Shown: positions 1-6,932, counted from the first letter of the stretch. The stretch is DNA of 10,601 nucleotides from Actinomycetes bacterium (GCA_021793715.1 JAJYSF010000011.1:1-10601); one strand, 5' to 3'. Numbers and translations: made by a program. The notes: generated by a model from the sequence alone, not told the origin.

Positions 1-598
1 TGTCCTGGAGGCCGCCGTATAGCAGCGTCACGTTGAACGGGATCCCGACCCACACGTTCACGATGATGCACGCAGTGAGCGCCACGTCCGGACTGGTGAG
101 CCACGGCACGGCATCGAGGCCGACGGAGGTGAGGAACTGGTTGAGGATACCGCTGTCCTGGTCGAGGATCGACCGCCATGTCGCGCTCGCCACGATGAGC
201 GGCAGCAGCCACGGCAGCAGCAGCAAGGCGCGGAGGACCGTGCCGAGCGGGAACCGTCGATGGAAGAACACCGCGAGCGCCAGCCCGATGCCGAACTGCG
301 CCACGAGCGAGCCCGCAGTGAACACCACCGTGTTCACGAGCGACGGCCAGAAGAGATTGCTCGACATGGCCGTGACGTAATTGTCGAACGCGACCCACGG
401 AGCCTCGCCCGTGAAGAACGTCTTCGTCGTATAGTTCTGGAAGCTCATCGTCAGGTTCTTGACGATGGGGTATCCGAAGAAGAGCAGAACATAGATGCCC
501 GCCGGAACGACGAACATCAGCTTCACGATGTCGTCTCGGCGGATCCGGGCGCGCGGTCGCGCCGCGCGTATGCCTATCACTGTCGTCGTCATGGTCAT
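1..598 (-). CDS. Carbohydrate ABC transporter permease, MalF/UgpA type (partial, C-terminus beyond window edge)
   Basis: Inner-membrane subunit of a sugar importer; with a second permease and an ATPase it would form the channel for substrate delivered by the binding protein encoded just upstream. About 199 residues are visible. A basic N-terminus (to about residue 26) leads into a first membrane segment at about 27-46 (LMFVVPAGIYVLLFFGYPIV), followed by an extracytoplasmic loop with an FxNY motif (FDNY at 71-74). Further hydrophobic segments lie near 88-112, 120-140 and 172-192. This matches the N-terminal two thirds of MalF-type permeases; the EAA loop that contacts the ATPase would lie beyond position 1. 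The ATG at 598 was chosen. A second in-frame ATG at 592 and a GTG at 622 are alternatives, and none has a strong Shine-Dalgarno. It starts 47 bp after the binding-protein stop, same strand, so co-transcription is expected. The family is certain; the sugar is not readable. Confidence 0.93.
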   Translation of the reverse strand, partial: MTMTTTVIGIRAARPRARIRRDDIVKLMFVVPAGIYVLLFFGYPIVKNLTMSFQNYTTKTFFTGEAPWVAFDNYVTAMSSNLFWPSLVNTVVFTAGSLVAQFGIGLALAVFFHRRFPLGTVLRALLLLPWLLPLIVASATWRSILDQDSGILNQFLTSVGLDAVPWLTSPDVALTACIIVNVWVGIPFNVTLLYGGLQD

Positions 599-645
599 CG
601 CTCGCCCGGCGGGGCGCGGCACAGCCGCCGTACCCCGCCACGGCA

Positions 646-1860
646 TCAGCCCTCCGACGCCTCCGCGAACGCCTCGTCGGCGGAAGCGGCGCCGGTGATC
701 GCAAGCTGCATCGCGTTGTAGATCACGGTGGCCGCCCCGGGCCACTCCGCGCCGAGCCGCGCTGTCCGCGCACGCGCGGTCTTGATCTGCTCGCCGAACG
801 CTGCCATCTCGGGGACGGTCTCGATGTAGGAGTCGATGATGTCCGTGCGCGTCGGGACGAGGTAGCGGCTCTCGGCGAGTGACAGCGAGATCTCCTCGCC
901 CGACATGCATTCGACAAAGCCCGCCGCGAGCTCCTGCTTCTCGGCGTCGCCCGTCTCCGGAACGGTCCAGACCTCGCCGCCGAGCGGCGCGACGGGATCC
1001 ATACCCGCTTCCGGAGTCGGAAGGGGCACCGAATCCCACTCGAAGTCGGCCTCGTCGTTGAGGGCAGGGATGTTCCACGGGCCGTTGACCATCATCGCGG
1101 CATTGCCGGCGGCGAACTGGTCCTTGACGTCACTCTGGGTCCAGTTGACCGACCCCGCCGACACGGATCCAGCATCGATCAGATCGACCCAGAGCTGCAG
1201 CGCCTCCGCGTTCTCGTCGCTGACGAGGTCGGTCTCTTCGCCTCCGTTCGTCCACATGAACGGCAGGAACTGCCACGTGCCCTCGTAATTCGCGATCGCG
1301 GAGAACGCGAAACCGTAGCGATCACCCTCGGTCAGTTCGGCTGCGACGTCCTTCAGCTCCGCCCACGTCTCGGGCGGTTCGAGTCCGGCGTCGGCCAGCA
1401 TCTCGACGTTGTAGAACAAGCCGATCGTGTTGACCGCCGGACCGAGGCCGTAGATATCGCCGTCGTAGGTGGCCGCGTCGAGGATCGATTGCGTGAACGC
1501 CGAGGTGTCGACATCGAATCGACTCAGCGGCGCGAGCCCTCCGGTCGAAGCGATCTCCTGAACCTCGGGGTTGTCGAGCATGAGCACGTCCGGCAGCGTC
1601 GACGACTGCGAGCGCTGCAGAACCGTCTGGATCAGATCCGCCCCGGGGACGGTCTCGCGCACGAGCGTGACGCCGACCTCCGCCGCGCAGGCGTCGAGGG
1701 CATCCTGCACGAGGGTCTTGTCGGGCTCGTTGTTGTAGTAGTCGAGCACGCTGAGCGTGTCCGGACCGCCGGCGCCGCTGCCTCCGCTCCCGCATCCGGC
1801 CAGCGCGAGCGAGACGGTCGCGGCCGCGCCGACCGAGACGAGGATCCTGTTCTTCCGCAT
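646..1860 (-). CDS. Sugar ABC transporter substrate-binding lipoprotein (extracellular solute-binding protein family 1)
   Basis: Extracytoplasmic receptor that captures a carbohydrate and hands it to the permeases. The 404-residue length is normal for family 1 binding proteins. The N-terminus is a lipoprotein signal: basic MRKNR, a hydrophobic stretch, then lipobox LAGC with Cys23 as the lipidated residue, followed by a Gly/Ser-rich linker. The mature part has family features: PDVLMLDNPEVQ, YGLGPAVNTIGLFYN, an ETWAEL segment, and MMVNGPWNIP with an aromatic residue near the ligand site. The start at 1860 is preferred over an in-frame ATG at 1881 (7 residues longer), because AAGGGAG (1867-1873) lies 6 bp upstream of 1860 and no ribosome site precedes 1881; the signal peptide also begins naturally there. 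It is the first gene of the importer operon, with a LacI-type operator 49 bp upstream. Substrate unknown; malto-, galacto- or xylo-oligosaccharides all fit the family. Confidence 0.95.
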   Translation of the reverse strand: MRKNRILVSVGAAATVSLALAGCGSGGSGAGGPDTLSVLDYYNNEPDKTLVQDALDACAAEVGVTLVRETVPGADLIQTVLQRSQSSTLPDVLMLDNPEVQEIASTGGLAPLSRFDVDTSAFTQSILDAATYDGDIYGLGPAVNTIGLFYNVEMLADAGLEPPETWAELKDVAAELTEGDRYGFAFSAIANYEGTWQFLPFMWTNGGEETDLVSDENAEALQLWVDLIDAGSVSAGSVNWTQSDVKDQFAAGNAAMMVNGPWNIPALNDEADFEWDSVPLPTPEAGMDPVAPLGGEVWTVPETGDAEKQELAAGFVECMSGEEISLSLAESRYLVPTRTDIIDSYIETVPEMAAFGEQIKTARARTARLGAEWPGAATVIYNAMQLAITGAASADEAFAEASEG

Positions 1861-1908
1861 GAGAGACTCCCTTGTTTTCATGCCGTGTGAGGATGACTAT
1901 CTGCGTGG

Positions 1909-1920
1909 TTAAGCGCTTAA
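1909..1920. promoter_or_regulatory. LacI-family operator, perfect 12-bp palindrome
   Basis: TTAAGCGCTTAA is a perfect palindrome with the central CG step typical of LacI/GalR operators. Partial symmetry continues outward (G1907 pairs with C1922, G1905 with C1924). It lies between the divergent importer operon (start 1860) and the lacI-type gene (start 2001), so the neighbouring regulator is the obvious ligand. It sits 49 bp upstream of the binding-protein start, in a position to block its promoter or early transcription, and may also affect the regulator's own expression. Confidence 0.8.
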
Positions 1921-1934
1921 ACTCACCGAGAGAC

Positions 1935-1958
1935 TGACACAGCGTCACGCGAGTGTCA
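1935..1958. repeat. Inverted repeat TGACAC-N12-GTGTCA in the lacI/importer intergenic region
   Basis: Two perfectly complementary 6-bp arms (1935-1940 and 1953-1958) are separated by 12 bp, 15 bp from the LacI operator. The right arm contains, on the minus strand, a TTGACA hexamer (1959-1954) identical to a sigma-70-type -35 box and directed toward the importer operon. No convincing -10 box follows at 16-18 bp. It may therefore be a second regulator site, part of a promoter, or chance. Confidence 0.3.
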
Positions 1959-2000
1959 ACAGAACTCCGGCAGAATGTGCGGGGACGAAAGAGGGGACGC

Positions 2001-3053
2001 ATGGTCACAATGCAGGACGTCGCGGACCGCGCTCAGGTCTCGATCGCCACCGTGTCGTTCGTCGTGAACGGGACGAAGCGCGTCACGACGTCGACCCGCG
2101 AGCGCGTCGAAAGCGCCATGCGAGAGCTCGGGTTCGCACGCAACCCGATTGGTGCGGCGCTCGCGCGCGGTCGAACCCGCATCGTGGCCATGCTCTTCCC
2201 CGCCCTGGAGCGACCACTGTCGCTCACCGCGGCCGCGTTCTTTACGAGTGCGTCGCGACGCGCGAGGGAACGCGGATACGACCTCGTCATGTGGCCGATC
2301 GGCAACGACGCCGAGCAGATCGCGGTCCTCGCGCGCAGCGGCCTCGTCGACGGCGTGCTGCTCATGGAGGTGCAGCTCGACGACCCACGCGTCGCCGCGC
2401 TGGTCGAGCACGACGTCGAGTTCGCGATGATCGGGCGGACCGCGGATCCGTCAGCGCTGCCCTACGTCGACATCGACATGTCGAGCTCGGTCGACGCCGC
2501 GTACGCGCAGCTCACGGCCGAGGGCCACGAGGACATCGCCTTCCTCCACAGCGCGAGCCCCTCCTACGATCACGCCCTCGTCTCGCGCGCGACCCGCGCG
2601 TATCGGGAACTGACCGAGCGCCACGGACACCCGACGACCTTCATCTCATGTGAGGAGACGCCGGGCGACGGCCGACGAGTCGGCGAGCGCTTCGCCGTCG
2701 ACCATCCCGACACGACGGCCGTCATCATCCTGAACGAGCACGCCGCTCCCGGTCTCGTCGCGGGACTGGCCCGCGGCGGTCTCGACGTGCCGCGCGATGT
2801 GAGCATCATCTCTCTCGGCTCATCGGCATACATGGCCGAAATGACGGATCCGCCGTTGACGTATTTGCGCACGCCCGGCACCGAACTCGGCGAGCTCGGA
2901 CTCGACGCGCTCATCGACCGGGTCGAGAATGCGCGCACCCCGCGTCCGCAGATCCTGCTGCCGTGCGAGCTCGTTCCGGGCGGCACGGTGGCCGCGGCGG
3001 CTCCCGTGCGCCACCCGCACGGTCCCTATGTCCGCACGTCTCCTCGCGTTTGA
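2001..3053 (+). CDS. LacI/GalR-family transcriptional regulator
   Basis: DNA-binding regulator of 350 residues, the usual length for the family. The N-terminal helix-turn-helix is at residues 4-24 (MQDVADRAQVSIATVSFVVNG), followed by the third helix and a hinge region near 49-59 (PIGAALARGRT). A periplasmic-binding-protein-like effector domain occupies the rest: DGVLLMEVQ near 108-115, MIGR near 133-136, a DID segment near 147-149 and ISLGSS near 260-265. The ATG at 2001 has GAGGGG (1991-1996) 4 bp upstream. A GTG at 1953 would add 16 residues ahead of the HTH without a ribosome site and would run into the inverted repeat, so it is rejected. It is divergent from the importer genes and most likely represses them until the imported sugar or a derivative binds. 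The effector cannot be read from sequence. Confidence 0.95.
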   Translation: MVTMQDVADRAQVSIATVSFVVNGTKRVTTSTRERVESAMRELGFARNPIGAALARGRTRIVAMLFPALERPLSLTAAAFFTSASRRARERGYDLVMWPIGNDAEQIAVLARSGLVDGVLLMEVQLDDPRVAALVEHDVEFAMIGRTADPSALPYVDIDMSSSVDAAYAQLTAEGHEDIAFLHSASPSYDHALVSRATRAYRELTERHGHPTTFISCEETPGDGRRVGERFAVDHPDTTAVIILNEHAAPGLVAGLARGGLDVPRDVSIISLGSSAYMAEMTDPPLTYLRTPGTELGELGLDALIDRVENARTPRPQILLPCELVPGGTVAAAAPVRHPHGPYVRTSPRV

Positions 3054-3515
3054 CGGTGCAGCAGTGGTTCGAACTTGCCGGCTTCAAGGAGCAATCTCGC
3101 GCTCTAGTTGCCGAGGTCCCGGAACCCTAACGCGGCGCCGCGGAGAGGCTGAAGGCGCCCGTTGACAGCCCAGCGATCAACCGCTCGAAGGTCTCCTTCC
3201 CGCGGGCAGAGTTCTTGTGCCGATAGGCAGCGCCGCCCCCTGGCGGATGTCCCAGATCACCTCGACAGCGAGATGGTCGGGGGACTGACCGGCCCCGTCA
3301 CTCTCGCCGCACTAGCACAGGTACGTGTAGCCGAGTTTTACCCCACCTGGCAGGCCGAGGCTAGGAGCCTCCGCCTGTCGCTTCCTCAGGAACGCGCGAA
3401 ATCGACGAATGAGCGCTTCACTCGTAACCTTCGGAAGCAACGAATGCCCACGCCTCCGCGGAATTCGCTGCAACGAGTGTCGGACCGCGCAGGGACATAG
3501 GCACGTGCGGGAAGG
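3054..3515. other. Gene-poor interval between convergent genes; no intact gene recognised
   Basis: 462 bp between the lacI-type stop and the aldolase stop, with the flanking genes converging on it. Open frames exist on both strands but none has a ribosome site or a recognisable product. Short stretches look like former coding sequence: a 24-residue plus-strand frame beginning at a GTG at 3056 and ending at 3130 (VQQWFELAGFKEQSRALV...), and a minus-strand frame ending in a TAG near 3130 (RHKNSARGKETFERLIAGL). Neither could be assigned to a family. Base usage is less regular than in the surrounding genes. Best read as a decayed segment. Confidence 0.5.
3357..3371. repeat. Small perfect hairpin GAGGCT-AGG-AGCCTC
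   Basis: A 6-bp perfect stem with a 3-nt loop lies inside the convergent intergenic stretch. It could terminate transcription from either side, but no T-run follows on either strand, so a terminator role is only a possibility. Confidence 0.3.
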
Positions 3516-4115
3516 TCAACCGAGCAGGCCGGCGCTCTTCATAGTCGCGAGTAGCTCCGGGTTCTCAAACGCGGATCCGATCGCGACTCCGCGGGCGCCC
3601 GCGACGAGAAATTCGCGCGCGTTGTCGGCGCCGACGCCGCCGGTGGCAACAAAATTCACTTCGGGGAACGGCGCGAGCTGCGCCGTAATCCACGAGGGAC
3701 GGAGCTCGGCCGCGGGGAACGCCTTGACCCACTCGGCACCGGCCAGCAGGGCGCGATGGATGTCAGTTGACGTCGCGACGCCCGGCAGGTGAGGCACGCC
3801 CAGCTCGCGCGAGAGCTCGATAATGCCGGGGTCGGTTCCGGGCGCGACGGTGAACTGCGCGCCGGCGTCGACGGCGCGGCGCAGCTGGTCCGGAGTACGC
3901 ACCGTGCCGGCACCGACCAACTGCCCCTCGCCGCGCTCGGCCGCGACAGCGGCGAGCGCATCGTAGGCTGCGTCGTTCTGCACCGGCACCTCGACGGCGA
4001 CCACACCCGCATCCCAGGCTGCGCGGCAGAGCCGCAGGGCTCCTTCCCGTGACTGACCGCGGAAGATACCCATCACACTTGTCGTGGCGAAGGCAAACTC
4101 GAATATGTCGTTCAT
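3516..4115 (-). CDS. 2-keto-3-deoxy-6-phospho(galacto/glu)conate aldolase, KDPG/KHG aldolase family (Eda/DgoA-like)
   Basis: Class I aldolase that cleaves a 2-keto-3-deoxy-6-phospho sugar acid into pyruvate and D-glyceraldehyde 3-phosphate, cytoplasmic. The 199-residue length is normal. Family motifs appear in order: a variant of the PVLR strand (MGIFRG, 15-20, Arg19), the catalytic Glu in VEVPVQ (Glu42), VGAGTV (67-72), an APGTD segment (91-95), the Schiff-base lysine in WVKAFPA (Lys131), and ATGGVG (157-162) for phosphate binding. The VEVPVQ strand is closer to DgoA's VEIPL than to the VTLRT form of Eda, which together with the DgoD-like neighbour favours KDPGal; specificity is not proven. 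The ATG overlaps the kinase stop by 4 bp (ATGA), with a GGAGG 8 bp upstream of the start, so it is translationally coupled and second in the operon. Confidence 0.92.
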   Translation of the reverse strand: MNDIFEFAFATTSVMGIFRGQSREGALRLCRAAWDAGVVAVEVPVQNDAAYDALAAVAAERGEGQLVGAGTVRTPDQLRRAVDAGAQFTVAPGTDPGIIELSRELGVPHLPGVATSTDIHRALLAGAEWVKAFPAAELRPSWITAQLAPFPEVNFVATGGVGADNAREFLVAGARGVAIGSAFENPELLATMKSAGLLG

Positions 4116-5044
4116 GGTGAATCCTCCGAGAGAAAGGCTTGGACTTCATCGGCCGTGGGCACCTCGGCACAGTCGCCGACGATCTGAACGGTGCGGGACG
4201 CGAGCAGGTGGCCAAGTTGCAGGCGCTCGCGCGGCGTGCGCTCATCGAGCAGTGCACTGAGCCAGCCAGCGGCGAACGCGTCGCCCGCGCCGACGGGTTC
4301 TACGACCTGGACACGCTGCGAGGGCACGCGCGTGACGTCGCCGTTCTCGAACGACACAGCCTCGACCGCTGCATCCTTCACAACGAGCGTTCGCGGCTCG
4401 GGCAGGAGTTCGCGTACCTCTTCGGCGATCGCGGTGCCCCACAGCACCTCAGCCTCGTCGCGGCCAACGAAGACGATATCGGCGCGACGAGCGAGATCCG
4501 CGAGCACCGTCGCGGCCTCGTCCGAACCCGACCACAACGCCGGCCGGTAGTTGACGTCGAAGCTGACGATCGCGTCGGTGAGCATTCGCTGGTCGACGAC
4601 GGCACGAGTCAACTCGCGGCACCCGTCGCTCAGCGCGGGAGTGATGCCGCTGATGTGCACGAGGCGGGCGGGCCCGGCGCCCGCAAGGCTCGCCGCCGTC
4701 ATCCTTGAAGCGGCGGAACCCTTGCGGTAATAGTGCACACGCGTCGACTCTCCATTGGTGTCCTTCACGAGGATACCTGTCGGTGCGTCCGCCGAAACGG
4801 TCACGGTGTTCACATCGACGCCGGCACTTTCCAGCTCCCGGGTGATGATCGCGCCAAACGGATCCGCGCCAATGACACTCACCCAGCGAGCGCGGTGCCC
4901 GAGGCGCGCGAGCGACGTCGCGACGTTGGACTCGGCGCCCGCGACACGCAACGCCATGCGGCTATCGCCGCTTACGGGCAGAGCGTCGTCGGGCACGAGC
5001 GCGACCATCGTCTCGCCGATGCAGACGGCGTCTAGGTGTGTCAT
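4112..5044 (-). CDS. PfkB-family sugar kinase, probable 2-keto-3-deoxygluconate/galactonate kinase
   Basis: Cytoplasmic ribokinase-fold enzyme expected to phosphorylate O6 of a 2-keto-3-deoxy sugar acid with ATP, supplying the aldolase encoded next. It has 310 residues. Seen in order: GETMVALVP near the N-terminus, the first PfkB signature AGAESNVA (35-42), HYYRKGSAAS (104-113) and FDVNYRPALWS (162-172), both typical of KDG kinases, and the C-terminal signature PVGAGDAFAAG (250-260) with the catalytic base Asp255. The ATG at 5044 has AGGA about 8 bp upstream; the ATG at 5053 would add three residues but has no spaced ribosome site. It is the first gene of the leftward operon, divergent from the GntR regulator. 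In E. coli the equivalent step of the galactonate route uses the unrelated DgoK family, so this would be a non-orthologous replacement. A different keto-deoxy acid as substrate remains possible. Confidence 0.92.
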   Translation of the reverse strand: MTHLDAVCIGETMVALVPDDALPVSGDSRMALRVAGAESNVATSLARLGHRARWVSVIGADPFGAIITRELESAGVDVNTVTVSADAPTGILVKDTNGESTRVHYYRKGSAASRMTAASLAGAGPARLVHISGITPALSDGCRELTRAVVDQRMLTDAIVSFDVNYRPALWSGSDEAATVLADLARRADIVFVGRDEAEVLWGTAIAEEVRELLPEPRTLVVKDAAVEAVSFENGDVTRVPSQRVQVVEPVGAGDAFAAGWLSALLDERTPRERLQLGHLLASRTVQIVGDCAEVPTADEVQAFLSEDSP

Positions 5045-5094
5045 GACGCTCATCCTATAATTATTATTAATTTATGTAATATCGAGGAGGCGCA
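5045..5094. promoter_or_regulatory. Shared AT-rich divergent promoter/operator region of the sugar-acid operons
   Basis: Positions 5056-5082 are almost entirely A/T in an otherwise GC-rich window. A perfect TATAAT (-10 box) is at 5056-5061 on the plus strand, about 34 bp before the GntR start; no good -35 box was found for it. An inverted repeat AATTA-N4-TAATT at 5059-5072 overlaps this box and is a candidate GntR/FadR operator. The leftward promoter must lie in the same stretch. GAGGAGG (5084-5090) is the strong ribosome site of the GntR gene. Confidence 0.6.
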
Positions 5095-5793
5095 ATGGCG
5101 AGCTACAACGGTCGAGGACTACACGGTGAAGTCGTAGACACGATCGGACGGGCCATCGTGCAAGGGGAGCTCGCCGAGAGTGCAACGCTCAACCTCGAGC
5201 AGCTTCAGACCGATCATGACGTCAGCCTCACCGTCATACGAGAGGCTCTCAAAGTGCTCGCGGGAAAGGGACTCGTCGACGCGCGTCAGCGGCGCGGCAC
5301 GTTCGTGCAACCTCGAAGCGCGTGGAATCTGCTGGATCCGGACGTTCTCGCGTGGGAGATCACACCTACAACCCTCCCCCGTCTGCTGCGCGAACTGGAG
5401 GAGATTCGCGCCATTTTCGATCCCGCCGCCGCCGCGCTCTCGGCTGAGCGGCGCAATGACGATGACCTCGCTCGGTTGCGCGCCGCATTCGCTGACATGC
5501 AGAGCGCGACGGATTCCGCCAGCTCGACGTCCGCCGATATCGCATTCCATCGCGCCATCTTCTCCGCGACCAAGAACGAGCTTCTCACCCGCGTCGAACT
5601 ACTCATCCGCTCGCTCTTCGAGGAGCGCGACCGACTTGTGCACGAGGAGGTCCCTGGATCCGCCGCGCTCGCGCTGCACGGCAAGCTACTCGATGCCATC
5701 GCGGCCGGCGACGCAGCAGCCGCACGCCGGGCGACGCAAGATCTACTCGAACGGGCATCGACCGATGCCACCCACACGAAAGAACGCTCATGA
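5095..5793 (+). CDS. GntR-family transcriptional regulator, FadR subfamily (FCD domain), DgoR-like
   Basis: Cytoplasmic DNA-binding regulator of 232 residues, the normal FadR-subfamily length. The winged helix-turn-helix spans about 10-72 (recognition region SLTVIREALKVLAGKGL, wing RRGTFV). A linker with WNLLDPDVLAW, common in sugar-acid regulators, follows. The alpha-helical FCD effector domain is at about 95-222. Likely metal ligands of the FCD pocket are Asp148, His152 (DIAFH) and His195 (LHGKLLDAI). The last His usually found in an HLE-type motif near the C-terminus appears as Leu (QDLLE, about 215-219). Start fixed by GAGGAGG 4 bp upstream. Its stop overlaps the dehydratase ATG by 4 bp. 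Placement between the two halves of the pathway suggests it represses both until a pathway acid binds, as DgoR does with galactonate in E. coli. Confidence 0.93.
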   Translation: MASYNGRGLHGEVVDTIGRAIVQGELAESATLNLEQLQTDHDVSLTVIREALKVLAGKGLVDARQRRGTFVQPRSAWNLLDPDVLAWEITPTTLPRLLRELEEIRAIFDPAAAALSAERRNDDDLARLRAAFADMQSATDSASSTSADIAFHRAIFSATKNELLTRVELLIRSLFEERDRLVHEEVPGSAALALHGKLLDAIAAGDAAAARRATQDLLERASTDATHTKERS

Positions 5794-6932
5794 AGATCGA
5801 GAGACTCGAAACGTTCCTCGTCGCGCCACGATGGCTGCTCTGCCGCATCGAAACCGACACCGGACTCGTTGGCTGGGGTGAACCGTCGCTCGAGGGGCGC
5901 GCCCGAACTGTGCGGATGGCCGTCGACGAGCTGCGCCCATTGCTAATCGGCAAAGATCCGTCGCGGATCGAAGACCTGTGGCAGTTCATGACGAAGGGCA
6001 CCTTCTACCGCGGCGGTCCGATCCTGTCGAGTGCCGTCGCCGGCATCGATCAGGCACTCTGGGACATCAAGGGCAAGATGCACGACGTGCCAGTGCACGA
6101 ACTGTTCGGCGGACCTGTGCGCGACCGGGTGCGCTACTACTCATGGGTCGGCGGCGACGAGCCCGAGCAGATCGCCGATGCCGTGGCCGCTGAGGTCGAG
6201 GCGGGATCCACCGCGATCAAAATGAACGCCATTGGCCGCACGCGCGCGGTGTCGACGAACGCCGATCTCGACGGCGTCATCGCGCGCGCAGAGGAGGCCC
6301 GCGTGGCGCTCGGACGCGAGGGCGACTTCGCGATTGACTTCCACGGCCGCATGTCGATCGTCGACTCGCGCCGCCTCATCCCTCGCCTCGCCGAGCTCGC
6401 GCCGCTCTTCGTCGAGGAGCCCGTCGTACCCGAACAGACGCACCTGCTCCCCCAGCTCACCGATCTCGGCGTCCCAATCGCGACGGGTGAACGCCTGTTC
6501 AGTCGTCAGGAGTTCCTGCCCGCCTTCGAGGCGGGCATCTCGGTCGCACAACCCGACATCTCGCACGCGGGCGGTGTCTCTGAAGTCGCGCGAATCACCT
6601 CAATGGCTGAGGTGTGGGGTGTCCACGTCGCGCCGCACTGCCCGCTCGGTCCGATTGCTCTCGCGTCGAGCTTGCAAATCGCCTTCAGCAGGCACAACTT
6701 CCTCATCCAAGAGATCAGTGCTGGCATTCACTACAACACGAGTGCCGACCTGCTCGACTACCTAGTCGACACCTCCGTGTTCCACACTGAGGGCGGATGC
6801 ATCGAGCGCCTCACCGGTCCGGGTCTCGGCATCGAGATTGATGAAGCCGCCGTCCGTGCCGCTGACAAGGCGGAATTCGAATGGATTTCGCCCACGTGGC
6901 GTGACGACGATGGCGCTTTCACGGAATGGTAA
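5790..6932 (+). CDS. dgoD: D-galactonate dehydratase-like enolase-superfamily enzyme (mandelate racemase/muconate lactonizing group)
   Basis: Predicted to dehydrate D-galactonate to 2-keto-3-deoxygalactonate using Mg2+, in the cytoplasm; 380 residues, essentially the length of E. coli DgoD. Resemblance to remembered DgoD sequence runs end to end, e.g. GWGEP..EGRARTV, FYRGGPIL, AGIDQALWDIKGK, YSWVGGD, FHGR, APHCPLGPIA and GIHYN. Expected catalytic residues are visible: Asp183 and His185 (DFHG), metal ligands Glu209 (VEEP) and Glu234 (ATGERLFSR), the Asp256/His283 dyad (PDISHAGG, APHCPLGP) and Glu308 (QEISAG). The ATG overlaps the regulator's stop by 4 bp with only a weak GAAAG upstream, implying translational coupling. 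The kinase and aldolase for the next two steps are divergently encoded alongside. Related acid-sugar dehydratases act on other aldonates, so specificity is well supported but not proven. Confidence 0.92.
   Translation: MKIERLETFLVAPRWLLCRIETDTGLVGWGEPSLEGRARTVRMAVDELRPLLIGKDPSRIEDLWQFMTKGTFYRGGPILSSAVAGIDQALWDIKGKMHDVPVHELFGGPVRDRVRYYSWVGGDEPEQIADAVAAEVEAGSTAIKMNAIGRTRAVSTNADLDGVIARAEEARVALGREGDFAIDFHGRMSIVDSRRLIPRLAELAPLFVEEPVVPEQTHLLPQLTDLGVPIATGERLFSRQEFLPAFEAGISVAQPDISHAGGVSEVARITSMAEVWGVHVAPHCPLGPIALASSLQIAFSRHNFLIQEISAGIHYNTSADLLDYLVDTSVFHTEGGCIERLTGPGLGIEIDEAAVRAADKAEFEWISPTWRDDDGAFTEW

Noticed and set aside
1322..2008. Long minus-strand open frame overlapping the binding protein and the lacI promoter
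   Set aside because: Arg-rich translation out of frame with a clear lipoprotein gene; a shadow of GC-rich coding sequence.
1956..2986. Minus-strand open frames antisense to the LacI gene
   Set aside because: Shadow frames; the sense strand encodes a full LacI protein with a good ribosome site.
3054..3515. Possible tRNA or insertion-sequence remnant in the gene-poor interval
   Set aside because: No cloverleaf, no terminal inverted repeats and no transposase catalytic motif could be found.
4139..4708. Plus-strand open frame of 189 codons antisense to the kinase
   Set aside because: The opposite strand has unambiguous PfkB motifs, and this frame has no recognisable domain.
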